A DNA stretch of 64,000 nt from an uncultured Sphingomonadaceae bacterium (GCA_947501325.1 CANMVC010000002.1:1116001-1180000); one strand, 5' to 3'. Positions 37,705 to 46,357 are shown, numbered from the stretch's first letter. The notes: generated from the sequence alone by a model not told the origin. Translations and numbers: made by a program.

Positions 37705-37956
37705 ATGCGTTTCAAGACTTTGGCTGCCTTAGCAGCTCTATCCCTCTCGACGGCACCGGTTCTGGCCCAGTCACAAGCGGTCGCTCCCGTATCCAGCGCA
37801 AGCGTTGAGCGTGTTTCTGCGACTCAGGAACAGGCGAATAATCTTGGTGGGGGTACTGATACCATTATAGCCGTCTTGGCGGCCGGTATTGCTGCGACTT
37901 TCGTTACATTGACGATCATCAACGATGATGACGATGACGATCCCGTCAGCCCCTGA
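37705..37956 (+). CDS. small exported membrane protein with acidic tail
   Basis: 83 residues: signal peptide MRFKTLAALAALSLSTAPVLA, a short linker, one membrane segment TIIAVLAAGIAATFVTLTII, and a C-terminal NDDDDDDPVSP. A GGAG site precedes the ATG and a strong terminator follows. No known family. The pattern of signal peptide, one helix and Asp tail suggests a small envelope protein. Confidence 0.75.
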   Translation: MRFKTLAALAALSLSTAPVLAQSQAVAPVSSASVERVSATQEQANNLGGGTDTIIAVLAAGIAATFVTLTIINDDDDDDPVSP

Positions 37957-38004
37957 TACAAGTCGAAACTAAATTCCTTTTGACACCCGCGATAATCACC
38001 GACG

Positions 38005-38028
38005 ATCAGGCCCTTATAAGGGCCTGAT
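38005..38028. terminator. bidirectional terminator
   Basis: ATCAGGCCC-TTATAA-GGGCCTGAT is a perfect palindrome with a 9-bp stem, followed by TT. It lies between the small membrane protein gene and the convergent Mur ligase gene. Confidence 0.8.
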
Positions 38029-38045
38029 TTGCGTTGGAATAGCCG

Positions 38046-39446
38046 TTATTGATTGACGGCGAGTTTCGCCAAAATATCGGATGCAAATATACTCAGCGTA
38101 TCATCGCGCGCACCCATGATGACAATACGATCGCCGGGCTTGGCAATGTGCACAATATGATCCCCGCATTCCGCACGACCGGCAATATGCCTGGCCATGC
38201 CACCGGCTGCATTGACCGCATCGGTTATGAATTCACTGCCAATAGTCCGGTCCACCGTGCCGCCGAAATAGACGGGATCGCACAAGATGACCCGGTCATC
38301 GCCATCCAGCATGTCCGCAAATACCTGCGCCAGTTCAGCGCCCATTTTTTGAATCGGGCCAAAACCATGTGGCTGAAAAAAAGCGATGATACGGCCTGGA
38401 AAGGCCTTCATCGTTTGCAGCGTGGCGGCAATCTTGTCGGGGTTGTGGCCGAAATCATCAATCACGCTGATGTCATTGGCTGCGCCGACCACATCAAAAC
38501 GCCGGGCAAGGCCGTTAAACTGGGCGATAGCCGCGACGCTTTTTGCCACTGACACACCGACAGCCGATGCTGCGGCAATAGCAGCGAGCGCATTGGCAAC
38601 ATTATGACGACCCGGCACTTGCATGGTGACGGGATAGTCATCGCCGTTCGCCGACAAAGTGAAGCGGCTGCTAACCGGCGCTTCGTCAATATCAGTGGCC
38701 CTAAAATCAGCACCCTCTGAAAAACCAAAGCTGATGGCGTGCTTCAAATCCAGATCAGCCACCAAGGCCACGGTCTCGGCGTCATCCCGATTCCAGATGC
38801 AATGCTTGGCTTTGCCGGCAAAATCTCCGAACAATTGCCGCAATTCCTCAAGGCTCTTGTGATCCAGGCTGACATTGTTGAGCACGGCTATTTCAGGGTC
38901 AAACAAGGCGATAGATCCATCGCTCTCATCCACCTCGCTGACCATGATGTTGCCATCACCGACCCGCGAACTGGCAAAAGGCGCATCATCCGCGACAAAA
39001 TTCTTCATCACCGCACCATTCATGATCGTTGGATCCAGACCGGCCTCGGTCAATATCCAGCCGATCATGCCGGTCACGGTGGATTTACCGCTGGTCCCGC
39101 CAATCGCAATGCTGCGCGGTGACGCGTTAAACTGCTCGGCCAGCAATTGTGCGCGGGTCATCCGGGCACAGCCCAGACTATTGGCCTTGGCTACATCCGG
39201 CACACTATCCTCGATCGCTGCCGATGCGATTAATATCTGATCACCCGAGGTCAATCCGCTGCCATCCTGCGCAAACAGGCCAACCCCTTTGTTTTTCAAC
39301 CATTCAAACTTGGTAGCGAGCCGCCCTTGATCCAGCGCCCGGTCCGAACCAGCCACGTCAGCGCCCTTTTCCCGCACAATCATCGCCAGCGGCAGCATGC
39401 CTGATCCGCCAATGCCGCAAAAATAATAGGATTTGTCTTTACTCAT
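38046..39446 (-). CDS. Mur ligase family protein (MurC/Mpl-like)
   Basis: 466 residues with the three Mur ligase domains: N-terminal UDP-binding YYFCGIGGSGMLPLAMI, central ATP-binding IGGTSGKSTVTGMIGWIL, HPhyd segment NDISVIDDFGHNPDKIAATL, and C-terminal PVYFGGTVD. The P-loop reads GTSGKS rather than GTHGKT of MurC and Mpl. Because a divergent LD-carboxypeptidase lies 56 bp away and MurC normally sits in the division cluster, a recycling ligase that joins recovered peptide to UDP-MurNAc is more likely than the essential MurC. Confidence 0.85.
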   Translation of the reverse strand: MSKDKSYYFCGIGGSGMLPLAMIVREKGADVAGSDRALDQGRLATKFEWLKNKGVGLFAQDGSGLTSGDQILIASAAIEDSVPDVAKANSLGCARMTRAQLLAEQFNASPRSIAIGGTSGKSTVTGMIGWILTEAGLDPTIMNGAVMKNFVADDAPFASSRVGDGNIMVSEVDESDGSIALFDPEIAVLNNVSLDHKSLEELRQLFGDFAGKAKHCIWNRDDAETVALVADLDLKHAISFGFSEGADFRATDIDEAPVSSRFTLSANGDDYPVTMQVPGRHNVANALAAIAAASAVGVSVAKSVAAIAQFNGLARRFDVVGAANDISVIDDFGHNPDKIAATLQTMKAFPGRIIAFFQPHGFGPIQKMGAELAQVFADMLDGDDRVILCDPVYFGGTVDRTIGSEFITDAVNAAGGMARHIAGRAECGDHIVHIAKPGDRIVIMGARDDTLSIFASDILAKLAVNQ

Positions 39447-39502
39447 AATCCCCCGCTATGGCCTCGACAGCTTTTTGGCAATTGTGTTGGGGTAAAAATT
39501 TC

Positions 39503-40336
39503 ATGAAACAGGTCAGGATCGGCATTTGCGCGCCATCAACGCCCCTTTATGAAGAAGAGGCGCAGCAGCTTGTAGACAGCATCGGCAAAAGCCATCCGCA
39601 AGCAGAACTGGTCTTTCACGATCAATGCTTTGCCATCGAAGGGCATTTTGCTGGCAAAGATGATCTGCGCTGTTCCGCTTTCGTGTCATTGGCCAATGAT
39701 CCATCGCTTGATGCCATCTGGTTTGCCCGTGGCGGATATGGCGCGGCGCGGATTGCAGACAGCATCCTGGCGCAACTGGGACCAGCTGCGCGGAATAAAA
39801 CCTATATGGGTTACAGTGACGGCGGAAATCTGCTCGGCGCACTCTATAAAGCGGGGATAGGCGTACAGGCGCATGGCCCCATGCCGGTTGATATGCGGCG
39901 CGATGGCGGCATGGTGGCGGTCGAGCGCGGGCTCGACTGGTTGGTGCACCGGGATAAAGCTGCGTTGGAACCGCATGTTGAGACGGGTCAAAAATATGCT
40001 GCGTTCAACCTGATGACCTTGGCGATGATGGTCGGTACGCCCTTGCTGCCCGATCTCAAAGGTCACGTGCTGATGATCGAGGAAATTGCGGAATATCTCT
40101 ACGCGTTTGACCGCGCGCTGTTCAATGTCACTACATATCTGGCGGACAAAGGTCTCGCAGGCATCCGTTTGGGACGGGTCAGCGACGTACCAGAAAATAA
40201 CCGACCCTTTGGTGAAGAAGCAGAGGAAATTGTCCAGCGCTTATGTAACCGCTACGCCATTCCCTATCTGGGAAGCGCGGATATCGGTCATGATGTGGAT
40301 AACAAGGTCGTCCCGTTCGGCGCCTTGCCAGACTAA
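39503..40336 (+). CDS. ldcA: LD-carboxypeptidase (S66 family)
   Basis: 277 residues from ATG 39503; the earlier in-frame ATG 39458 overlaps the promoter region. S66 features: RIGICAPSTPLYEEEA at the start, nucleophile Ser in YMGYSDGGNLLGALY, catalytic Glu in MIEEIAEYLYAFDR and His in GSADIGHDVDNKVVPFG. It trims the terminal D-Ala from tetrapeptides in the cytoplasm during murein recycling. Divergent from the Mur ligase, which would use its product. Confidence 0.92.
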   Translation: MKQVRIGICAPSTPLYEEEAQQLVDSIGKSHPQAELVFHDQCFAIEGHFAGKDDLRCSAFVSLANDPSLDAIWFARGGYGAARIADSILAQLGPAARNKTYMGYSDGGNLLGALYKAGIGVQAHGPMPVDMRRDGGMVAVERGLDWLVHRDKAALEPHVETGQKYAAFNLMTLAMMVGTPLLPDLKGHVLMIEEIAEYLYAFDRALFNVTTYLADKGLAGIRLGRVSDVPENNRPFGEEAEEIVQRLCNRYAIPYLGSADIGHDVDNKVVPFGALPD

Positions 40337-40345
40337 ATGTCTTTT

Positions 40346-40762
40346 TCAAATTTCCGTTAAGTCTTTTACAAGAAATACTTCCGGCGTTTGTTGTTGGCCA
40401 AAGGTTAGCTGACCGCACGCCCTGAAACCATTTCTTATGTGCCATGCTTGCGGCTCTGGTTCATCCATCATGGAAGAAGTCATTAAAGTCTTTGCTCCAC
40501 GCCTTTTCATTTCTTTCTCCCAGAAATGAAACAAGCCGCCGCCAACACCATGCTGCCGACAAGCTTTCAACACCCAAATTAAATCCATGTAGGGGATAGT
40601 GCCCCAAAACATACTGAAACGCAGAAAGCCTTTTCTGTTCTGCCCTTCTGCTGCAAGGATATATTCACCATGATGCAGGCATCGATTAATCCATTCAGGA
40701 TTAACGTGCCGATCATGCTCTCGAAGCCATCCGAAATCGCTTTCCTGTCCGTATCGAAACAT
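40346..40762 (-). CDS. GNAT-family N-acetyltransferase
   Basis: 138 residues from ATG 40762 (a TTG at 40780 is the alternative). The GNAT core shows in YIDLIWV-type strand PYMDLIWVLKACRQHGVGGGLFHFWEKEMKRRG, carrying the Q/RxxGxG acetyl-CoA loop (QHGVGGG), and in EPQAWHIRNGF. Substrate unknown. Convergent with ldcA, 10 bp from its stop. Confidence 0.85.
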   Translation of the reverse strand: MFRYGQESDFGWLREHDRHVNPEWINRCLHHGEYILAAEGQNRKGFLRFSMFWGTIPYMDLIWVLKACRQHGVGGGLFHFWEKEMKRRGAKTLMTSSMMDEPEPQAWHIRNGFRACGQLTFGQQQTPEVFLVKDLTEI

Positions 40763-40805
40763 ATGTTCTTCTCTGTTCAAACTTTTTAAAGTTTGAGTAC
40801 GGGAC

Positions 40806-41375
40806 TCAGCCTAAACCTTTTAAATCAGGATCCAGCTCCAGACCCTCGTCCAGTTGCACGCCATAGCTGTTCAGCATCATCGAAACCTGGGTATATTGAC
40901 CGACGGTCATAACCAAATCCATGCGCTGTTTTTCGGTCAGTTCCGAAAGGTCTGCCCAAGTCGCATCGGACACGAAACTATCACTGGTCAGTTCATCCGT
41001 CGCCCGCAGCATCGCGGCTTCCAAAGGTGACCAACCCGGTGCATCCGGCCCCGCTTTGATGCGCTCAATCTCTTCGTCCGTTATCCCGCAATCTTTGCCG
41101 ATGCGGACGTGCTGTGCCCATTCATAACCGGATTGCCAGTTAAACCCGGTCCGCAGGATAATGATTTCCCGCTCGCGCTCCGGCAGGCTGTTGTGGCGCG
41201 ACAGCATATAGCCGCCCCACCACATAAACGCTTTGAAGGCCTTTGGCGCGCGGGCCAATGTGCGGAAGATATTGAGCACAGGTCCTTGCTGGAAACGCTC
41301 GCCCAGCATCGCCTTCTGCTCGTCATCCATCTCCGCATCGGATAGCGGCGTGATACGCGGCTTATTGAGCCGCAT
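40806..41375 (-). CDS. carboxymuconolactone decarboxylase (AhpD-fold) protein
   Basis: 189 residues: LPEREREIIILRTGFNWQSGYEWAQHVRIG is the CMD signature. It lacks the CxxC of AhpD, so it is not a thioredoxin-like peroxidase partner. The start codon overlaps the stop of the upstream GST (TAATG), so the two are coupled. Role unknown, likely with the GST in detoxification. Confidence 0.88.
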   Translation of the reverse strand: MRLNKPRITPLSDAEMDDEQKAMLGERFQQGPVLNIFRTLARAPKAFKAFMWWGGYMLSRHNSLPEREREIIILRTGFNWQSGYEWAQHVRIGKDCGITDEEIERIKAGPDAPGWSPLEAAMLRATDELTSDSFVSDATWADLSELTEKQRMDLVMTVGQYTQVSMMLNSYGVQLDEGLELDPDLKGLG

Positions 41376-42271
41376 TATTCCGGTGCCTCGACCTCGCCGC
41401 GTGCGATCCGTTTGTCTTGTGTATTGGTTTCAAAATCGCTGGCATCATGGCGCTCGTGAAGCTGTGTCTCTGGCTCTCCATAGGGGCGGTTGACCATCAT
41501 GCCGCGTTTAACGGCTGCCCGTTCACCCACTTTTGCGGTCCAGCGCTGCACATTTTTATAGTCTTGCACCGAAAGAAACTCGCCGGCTTCATAAAGAACA
41601 CCGCGCGCCAGGCCGCCATACCAGGGGAAGATCGCCATGTCCGCGATGCTATATTCATCACCTGCAAAATATTCGTTGTCCGCGAGATGACGGTCCAGCA
41701 CATCCATCTGCCGCTTCACTTCCATTGCATAGCGGTTGATCGGATATTCATATTTTTCCGGCGCATAGGCATAAAAATGCCCAAAACCGCCGCCAAGGAA
41801 GGGCGCGCTGCCCATTTGCCACATCACCCAGTTGATCGTTTCGGCACGTGTCGCGCCGTCCTTTGCAAGGAATTTATCGAACTTCTCAGCCAGGTAGATC
41901 AACATGGAACCGGATTCAAAAAGCCGGGTTGGCGGGGTCGTACTGTGATCAAGCAACGCGGGAATCTTGCTATTCGGATTAATGTCTACAAAGCCGCTGG
42001 CAAATTGCGCGCCCTCGCCAATATTGACCAGCCAAGCGTCATATTCGGCGGCAGTTATGCCTGCTGCCAATAGCTCTTCGAACATGATCGTGACTTTTAC
42101 GCCATTGGGCGTGCCGAGCGAATACAGCTGGAACGGATGCTTGCCGACCGGCAAGTCCTTGTCATGGGTGGGGCCTGCAATCGGGCGGTTGATATTGGCA
42201 AAACGCCCGCCGCTTTCCGTATCCCATGTCCAGACTTTGGGTGGGGTATATTCGGCCGGTTGGTCAGTCAT
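41375..42271 (-). CDS. yghU: glutathione S-transferase, YghU-type disulfide-bond oxidoreductase
   Basis: 298 residues. YghU features: long N-terminus with WTWDTESGGRFANINRPIAGPTHDKDLPVGKHPFQLYSLGTPNGVKVTIMFEELL, DINPNSKIPALLDH, LFESGSMLIYLAEKF, and the alpha-helical domain MGSAPFLGGGFGHFYAYAPEKYEYPINRY. This Nu-class type binds two glutathiones and reduces organic hydroperoxides and disulfides. ATG 42271; upstream TTG in frame. First gene of an operon with the CMD protein. Confidence 0.95.
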   Translation of the reverse strand: MTDQPAEYTPPKVWTWDTESGGRFANINRPIAGPTHDKDLPVGKHPFQLYSLGTPNGVKVTIMFEELLAAGITAAEYDAWLVNIGEGAQFASGFVDINPNSKIPALLDHSTTPPTRLFESGSMLIYLAEKFDKFLAKDGATRAETINWVMWQMGSAPFLGGGFGHFYAYAPEKYEYPINRYAMEVKRQMDVLDRHLADNEYFAGDEYSIADMAIFPWYGGLARGVLYEAGEFLSVQDYKNVQRWTAKVGERAAVKRGMMVNRPYGEPETQLHERHDASDFETNTQDKRIARGEVEAPE

Positions 42272-42294
42272 TGCGCTTGTCTCCAATTATCAGT

Positions 42295-42720
42295 CTATTC
42301 TATCCGCGTGAAACGTGATGTTTTCCCGCGGGTGCCATCAATGTAGCTCAACTCTTTTTTTGACAGCGAATAGAGCAGAAAGCAGGCCTGTTTTTCTTTG
42401 CCGTGCAAAATGAAAGCTTTTCCCTGCATGTCCGGGACTTGAGTTTTGCAGCTGTCGACAAAAATTATCGGACCATCATATTGCAGGTCGCCAGCAAAAC
42501 TTTCCTCAAAGTTGCTGCCGTCTATCAAAATGGTGCGGTCTGGGTCGTCATCAGATACCCAGCTGCCCTGCATCTCTGCAAGCGGTCCGGTTTCGGCTGC
42601 CGCCGGGTCGATGACAAAGGATTTGTCATTTTTCGCATCATCTGCGGTATCTTCTCCGGCCGCACAAGAGGCCAGCAACAGGCTGGCAAATGTAAGGCCG
42701 GAGAGAAATGAGGCTTTCAC
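42295..42720 (-). CDS. hypothetical lipoprotein
   Basis: 141 residues. Lipobox LLLASCAAG with Cys at about 19, an acidic linker, then MQGSWVSDDDPDRTILIDGSNF, a Cys pair (VDSCKTQ, EKQACFLLYSLS) and LSYIDGTRGKTSRFTRI. The pattern resembles small lipocalin-like lipoproteins that monitor or bind ligands; no known family assigned. It lies 10 bp after the cyclophilin stop in the same direction, so it is probably co-transcribed with it. Confidence 0.8.
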   Translation of the reverse strand: MKASFLSGLTFASLLLASCAAGEDTADDAKNDKSFVIDPAAAETGPLAEMQGSWVSDDDPDRTILIDGSNFEESFAGDLQYDGPIIFVDSCKTQVPDMQGKAFILHGKEKQACFLLYSLSKKELSYIDGTRGKTSRFTRIE

Positions 42721-42729
42721 AGAAAGCGC

Positions 42730-43179
42730 TTAGCCCAGTGTAACGCTTTTGATCGCACCAGGCTGCGCGGGCGGCTCACCCTTAGGCAAAGCATCCACAG
42801 CGTCCATGCCGCTCGTGACTTCGCCCCAGACGGTATATTGACCGTCGAGGAAACCGGCATCGTCCAGGCAGATGAAAAACTGGCTGTTTGCGCTGTTTGG
42901 ATCCATCGTGCGGGCCATTGAACAGACGCCGCGCGCATGTGGCTCTTGGCTGAATTCTGCTGGAATATCCGGTTTGTCGGATCCGGACATGCCAGTGCCG
43001 GTGGGATCACCGCCTTGGGCCATGAAACCATCGATCACGCGGTGAAAAACAACACCGTCATAAAAGCCTTCGGAAGCGAGCTCGGTAATCCGCTCGACAT
43101 GGCCGGGCGCCAGATCGGGACGGAGTTTGATTTCAACATCACCCGTGTCGAGATGGAGGGTCATTTTTTCGTGCGCCAT
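42730..43179 (-). CDS. cyclophilin-type peptidyl-prolyl isomerase
   Basis: 149 residues, the single-domain cytoplasmic type: VVFHRVIDGFMAQGGDPTGTGMSG, ARGVCSMARTMDPNSANSQFFICLDDAGFLDGQYTVWGEV. The catalytic Arg (FHRVI), the FMAQGGD segment and the NSQFFI motif are intact. No signal peptide. It catalyses cis-trans isomerisation at prolyl bonds. Upstream partner of the lipoprotein gene. Confidence 0.95.
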   Translation of the reverse strand: MAHEKMTLHLDTGDVEIKLRPDLAPGHVERITELASEGFYDGVVFHRVIDGFMAQGGDPTGTGMSGSDKPDIPAEFSQEPHARGVCSMARTMDPNSANSQFFICLDDAGFLDGQYTVWGEVTSGMDAVDALPKGEPPAQPGAIKSVTLG

Positions 43180-43350
43180 AGGCTATTCCTTATAGTTTAT
43201 GTTTCAGTCGTTCATTGTCTGGCCCTGCATATAGGGGGACCAATCACAAAAATCACCCGCTGCGTTCGATAAATGTCACAAAAGATTGCAATTATAGCCG
43301 TACAGCTACTACAAACCCGCCATATGTGACGCCAAACAGGGAGCATCGAC

Positions 43351-44760
43351 ATGACCGAGATGACAGACGCTCCCGACGAGGAAGATGTCGCACCACCCAG
43401 CCTGGACGAAGACAACCGTTTGACGGACGAATTTGTCCGTTCGGTTTCCGAAGCGGTGGATGAAGGCAACAGCAATCTTGCGCAAGAACTGGTCAATCCG
43501 CTGCATAATGCGGATATTGCCGATCTGTTCGAACTGATCGACGAAGACGAACGCGCGCCGCTGGCCGGAGCGCTAGGCGATCTGGTGAGCGCCGATGTGC
43601 TCGCCGAGATGAACGAGCATGTTCGCGAAGACCTGATTGAAGTGCTTGAGCCGGGTCAGATTGCCGACCTGACCGAACAGCTTGAAACCGATGACGCGGT
43701 CGCGATTATCGAGGATCTGGAAGAGGAAGAGCAACAAGCGGTTCTCGCCGAACTGGAACCGGAAGATCGCGCCGCAATTGAAAGCGCCCTTACCTATCCG
43801 GAAGAATCGGCTGGCCGGATCATGCAGCGCGATCTGGTGGCCGTGCCGGAGCATATGAATGTCGGCCAGCTGATCGACTATCTGCGCGAACATGGCGACC
43901 TGACTACCGAATTCTGGGAAGTCTATGTCGTCGATCCTGCACACAAACCGGTCGGCACCTGCCAGCTCAGCTGGATATTGCGTGTCCCCCGCGACATTGC
44001 CGTCGCCGATATCATGAAGCGCGAACAGACGCTGATCCCGGTTGATATGGACCAGGAAGAAGTGGCGCTGCGTTTCCAGAAATATAACCTGATTTCCGCT
44101 GCCGTCGTCAATGAAGACGGGCGACTGATCGGCATGATCACGGTGGATGACATTCTCCACATTGTGGAAGATGAAGCCAGTGAGGATGTCTTGCTGCTTT
44201 CGGGTGCCGGCGAAGGCGATATTAACGAGCCGATCCGCGACAGTTACAAGGCACGGGTACGCTGGCTTATCGCCAATCTCGCCACTGCGATGGTCGCCAG
44301 TTTCGTGATCTCCATATTTGGTGCAGCCATTGAGCAGATGGTGGCGCTGGCGATATTAATGCCAATCGTGGCGTCCATTGGCGGCAATGCCGGGACCCAG
44401 ACCATGGCGGTTTCGGTGCGCGCGCTCGCGATGAACGAGCTGACCCGATCCAATACGCGCAGGATAATCGGACGCGAATTCCGGATCGCCATCCTCAATG
44501 GCGGGACCATCGCGGTACTCGTCGGAATCGGGACAGCGATTGCGTTTGCGAACCCGGTGCTTGGTTTGGTCATCGCTGTCGCTATGCTGATCAACATTGT
44601 TATCGCGGGATTTGCGGGAATTTTCGTACCGGTTATGCTCGACCGCATGGATCAGGATCCAGCCCTGGCGTCATCCGTATTCGTTACCATGATCACCGAC
44701 ACCATGGGCTTTCTGGCTTTCCTAAGCCTCGCGGTTGCAAGCGGTATGGTCAGTTTCTAG
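43351..44760 (+). CDS. mgtE: magnesium transporter MgtE
   Basis: 469 residues: acidic N-domain (about 30-150, ALAGALGDLVSADVLAEMNEH), two CBS domains (about 155-275, AGRIMQRDLVAVPEHMNVGQL and ADIMKREQTLIPVDMD), a plug helix, and five C-terminal membrane helices with IVASIGGNAGTQTMAVSVRALA and FVTMITDTMGFLAFL. The Asp of MITDTMGF is the selectivity-site residue of MgtE. Gated by cytoplasmic Mg. A 171 bp gap precedes it; I saw no known Mg-riboswitch there. Confidence 0.96.
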   Translation: MTEMTDAPDEEDVAPPSLDEDNRLTDEFVRSVSEAVDEGNSNLAQELVNPLHNADIADLFELIDEDERAPLAGALGDLVSADVLAEMNEHVREDLIEVLEPGQIADLTEQLETDDAVAIIEDLEEEEQQAVLAELEPEDRAAIESALTYPEESAGRIMQRDLVAVPEHMNVGQLIDYLREHGDLTTEFWEVYVVDPAHKPVGTCQLSWILRVPRDIAVADIMKREQTLIPVDMDQEEVALRFQKYNLISAAVVNEDGRLIGMITVDDILHIVEDEASEDVLLLSGAGEGDINEPIRDSYKARVRWLIANLATAMVASFVISIFGAAIEQMVALAILMPIVASIGGNAGTQTMAVSVRALAMNELTRSNTRRIIGREFRIAILNGGTIAVLVGIGTAIAFANPVLGLVIAVAMLINIVIAGFAGIFVPVMLDRMDQDPALASSVFVTMITDTMGFLAFLSLAVASGMVSF

Positions 44761-44769
44761 GGCTTAGAC

Positions 44770-45279
44770 ATGATTGAAACCGAGCGACTATTGCTCCGCC
44801 CTCATATCGCTGGTGATTTTGCTGATTATAAAGCGATGTCGCAAGACCCGGAAGTCATGCGATATATCGGGCGAGAGCCCTCGGCAGATGACGAGGCCTG
44901 GTTACGGTTTCTCGCCCATTTCGGGCGATGGGACGTTTGTGGGTACGGTCTGTTTGCCATCATTGAAAAAGAAACCGCTCGCTATGTTGGCGATGCCGGT
45001 TTCAGCGATTTCCGGCGCGGCCTGGGTCCCGAATTTGATCCGTTTCACGAAGCCGCCTGGATGTTCTCAACCGCTGGCCAGGGCAAAGGATATGCAATTG
45101 AAGCCATGACCGCTGCGCAAAAATGGCTGGGGGGTAAATTTTCGCCACAGAAAACTGTCTGCATCATCAGCCCAGACAATGGACCGTCAATAAAACTGGC
45201 TGGCAAGCTGGGATATCAGGAGACAGGGACTAGTCGCTACAAGGATAGCGACGTCCTTATGTTTGAACGCATCAATTGA
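44770..45279 (+). CDS. GNAT-family N-acetyltransferase (RimJ/RimL-like)
   Basis: 169 residues: ETERLLLRPHIAGDFADY at the start, VGDAGFSDFRRGLG, AAWMFSTAGQGKGYAIEAMTAAQKWL with the acetyl-CoA loop, and KLAGKLGYQETGTSRYKDSDVLMFER. This is the RimJ/RimL subgroup. It starts 9 bp after mgtE and may be co-transcribed; substrate unknown. Confidence 0.92.
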   Translation: MIETERLLLRPHIAGDFADYKAMSQDPEVMRYIGREPSADDEAWLRFLAHFGRWDVCGYGLFAIIEKETARYVGDAGFSDFRRGLGPEFDPFHEAAWMFSTAGQGKGYAIEAMTAAQKWLGGKFSPQKTVCIISPDNGPSIKLAGKLGYQETGTSRYKDSDVLMFERIN

Positions 45280-45301
45280 TAACAGCTAAGGCAACCGGTC
45301 G

Positions 45302-45757
45302 TTATCCCGAGCGACTGTCGACCAGCCAAGGCTTATAGACCGACGCAAAATTACGCATATCAGTATAGATGCGATCGCGACCGCATGGCGCGATCATCTC
45401 ACAGATCAGGGCGTCGAAGCCAGGCCGGCATTCTTGCCTTGCACAGCACAGCATATTCAGCAGCAACATCTCGTCCGGCATCGTGTGCGGACAACAGGCG
45501 CGGGCGATTTTCACGCTTTCGGGCCAAGCCTCGCCAATGGCTTCAATCAGGATGAGAAACCGGTTGGCTACAAGCTCCCCACCGAGGCGGTCCTGCAGAT
45601 AGGGGCGAGAGTCGCGATAACATTTCTGGCTCATGACCGCGACGCGCAGTGACGTGATAATCCTGGCCTCCGCGCTTGGGAGCGACATTAAGTCGGGCAA
45701 AGCCGTTACCCATTTTGATAGATTCCCCGATTCCAATTTCCCCGACCATCGTCCCAT
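45302..45757 (-). CDS. Cys-rich hypothetical protein under a Fur box
   Basis: 151 residues from ATG 45757, which has GGAG 8 nt upstream; an in-frame ATG at 45790 would begin inside the -10 box and lacks such a site. No signal peptide or membrane helix. The C-terminal half has seven Cys, in ARACCPHTMPDE, NMLCCARQEC, DALICEM and APCGRD, which could bind metal or an Fe-S cluster. No family recognised. A Fur-like box inside its promoter predicts expression under iron limitation. Confidence 0.7.
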   Translation of the reverse strand: MGRWSGKLESGNLSKWVTALPDLMSLPSAEARIITSLRVAVMSQKCYRDSRPYLQDRLGGELVANRFLILIEAIGEAWPESVKIARACCPHTMPDEMLLLNMLCCARQECRPGFDALICEMIAPCGRDRIYTDMRNFASVYKPWLVDSRSG

Positions 45758-45788
45758 TGCATATTCTCCATTTTTGAGTTGGTCGCCC

Positions 45789-45816
45789 ATATTATGATAT
45801 TGATAATCATTTGCAA
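45789..45816 (-). promoter_or_regulatory. promoter with embedded Fur box
   Basis: GATATTGATAATCATTTGC (45796-45814) matches the 19-bp Fur consensus GATAATGATAATCATTATC at 16 positions. On the minus strand it lies between TTGCAA (45811-45816) and TAATAT (45789-45794), which are spaced 16 bp and form a promoter whose start would be about 25 nt before ATG 45757. Fur with iron would block polymerase. Confidence 0.8.
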
Positions 45817-45922
45817 TAACTATTATGGTTTTTGAGATGTGTCGAGAGCGGAGCGCCGTGAATGATAGTCTCGGGAGCCAAGGCCGCTTGACTAAATCGG
45901 CCGCGCCCCACACATAAGCAGC

Positions 45923-46324
45923 ATGCCGCTCAACATGACCAAGATCGCGTTTCGTAGTGAAAGTCCTGCAACCCTCAGGGCCTGGCTGGAATCACATAAA
46001 GAGCTTGGCGAAGCGCGGCTGACCACCCGCTACCTGCCCAAGCGACATGCCGAAATGGTCGGCGGGTCGCTCTATTGGATCCATCAGAAAAAAATTGTCG
46101 GGCGCAGTCCAATCATTGGCTTCATGGAAAATGGCGAAGGCCGCCAGTGGATCCGTCTGGAACCGCGGTTGATTGCCGTGCAAACCATCCCGCGCCGCGC
46201 GCATCAGGGCTGGCGCTATCTGGAAGAAAAGGACGCACCGGCAGATCTGGGCGAAGGCGCAGAAGGGGCTGATGAAATGCCTGCTGAAATGCTCGGAGAA
46301 CTGTCTAAACTCGGACTGGTTTAG
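45923..46324 (+). CDS. DUF1489 family protein
   Basis: 133 residues: LNMTKIAFRSES at the start and RYLPKRHAEMVGGSLYWIHQKKIVGRSPIIGF, IRLEPRLIAVQTIPRRAHQGWRYLEEKDAPADL, the DUF1489 pattern of Alphaproteobacteria. Cytoplasmic, unknown function; the YWIHQ and RSPIIGF segments are the most conserved parts I recall. Confidence 0.9.
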   Translation: MPLNMTKIAFRSESPATLRAWLESHKELGEARLTTRYLPKRHAEMVGGSLYWIHQKKIVGRSPIIGFMENGEGRQWIRLEPRLIAVQTIPRRAHQGWRYLEEKDAPADLGEGAEGADEMPAEMLGELSKLGLV

Positions 46325-46339
46325 CGCCTGACCTACCAG

Positions 46340-46357
46340 ATGCACAAATATGTGCAT
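46340..46357. repeat. perfect inverted repeat after the DUF1489 gene
   Basis: ATGCACA-AATA-TGTGCAT, 7-bp arms and 4-base loop, 15 bp after the stop, followed by AAAATTT. Could be a weak terminator or an operator for the haloperoxidase downstream. Confidence 0.4.

Noticed and set aside
43180-43350. Mg-sensing riboswitch before mgtE
   Set aside because: No M-box or mgtE-leader-like structure could be recognised by eye.
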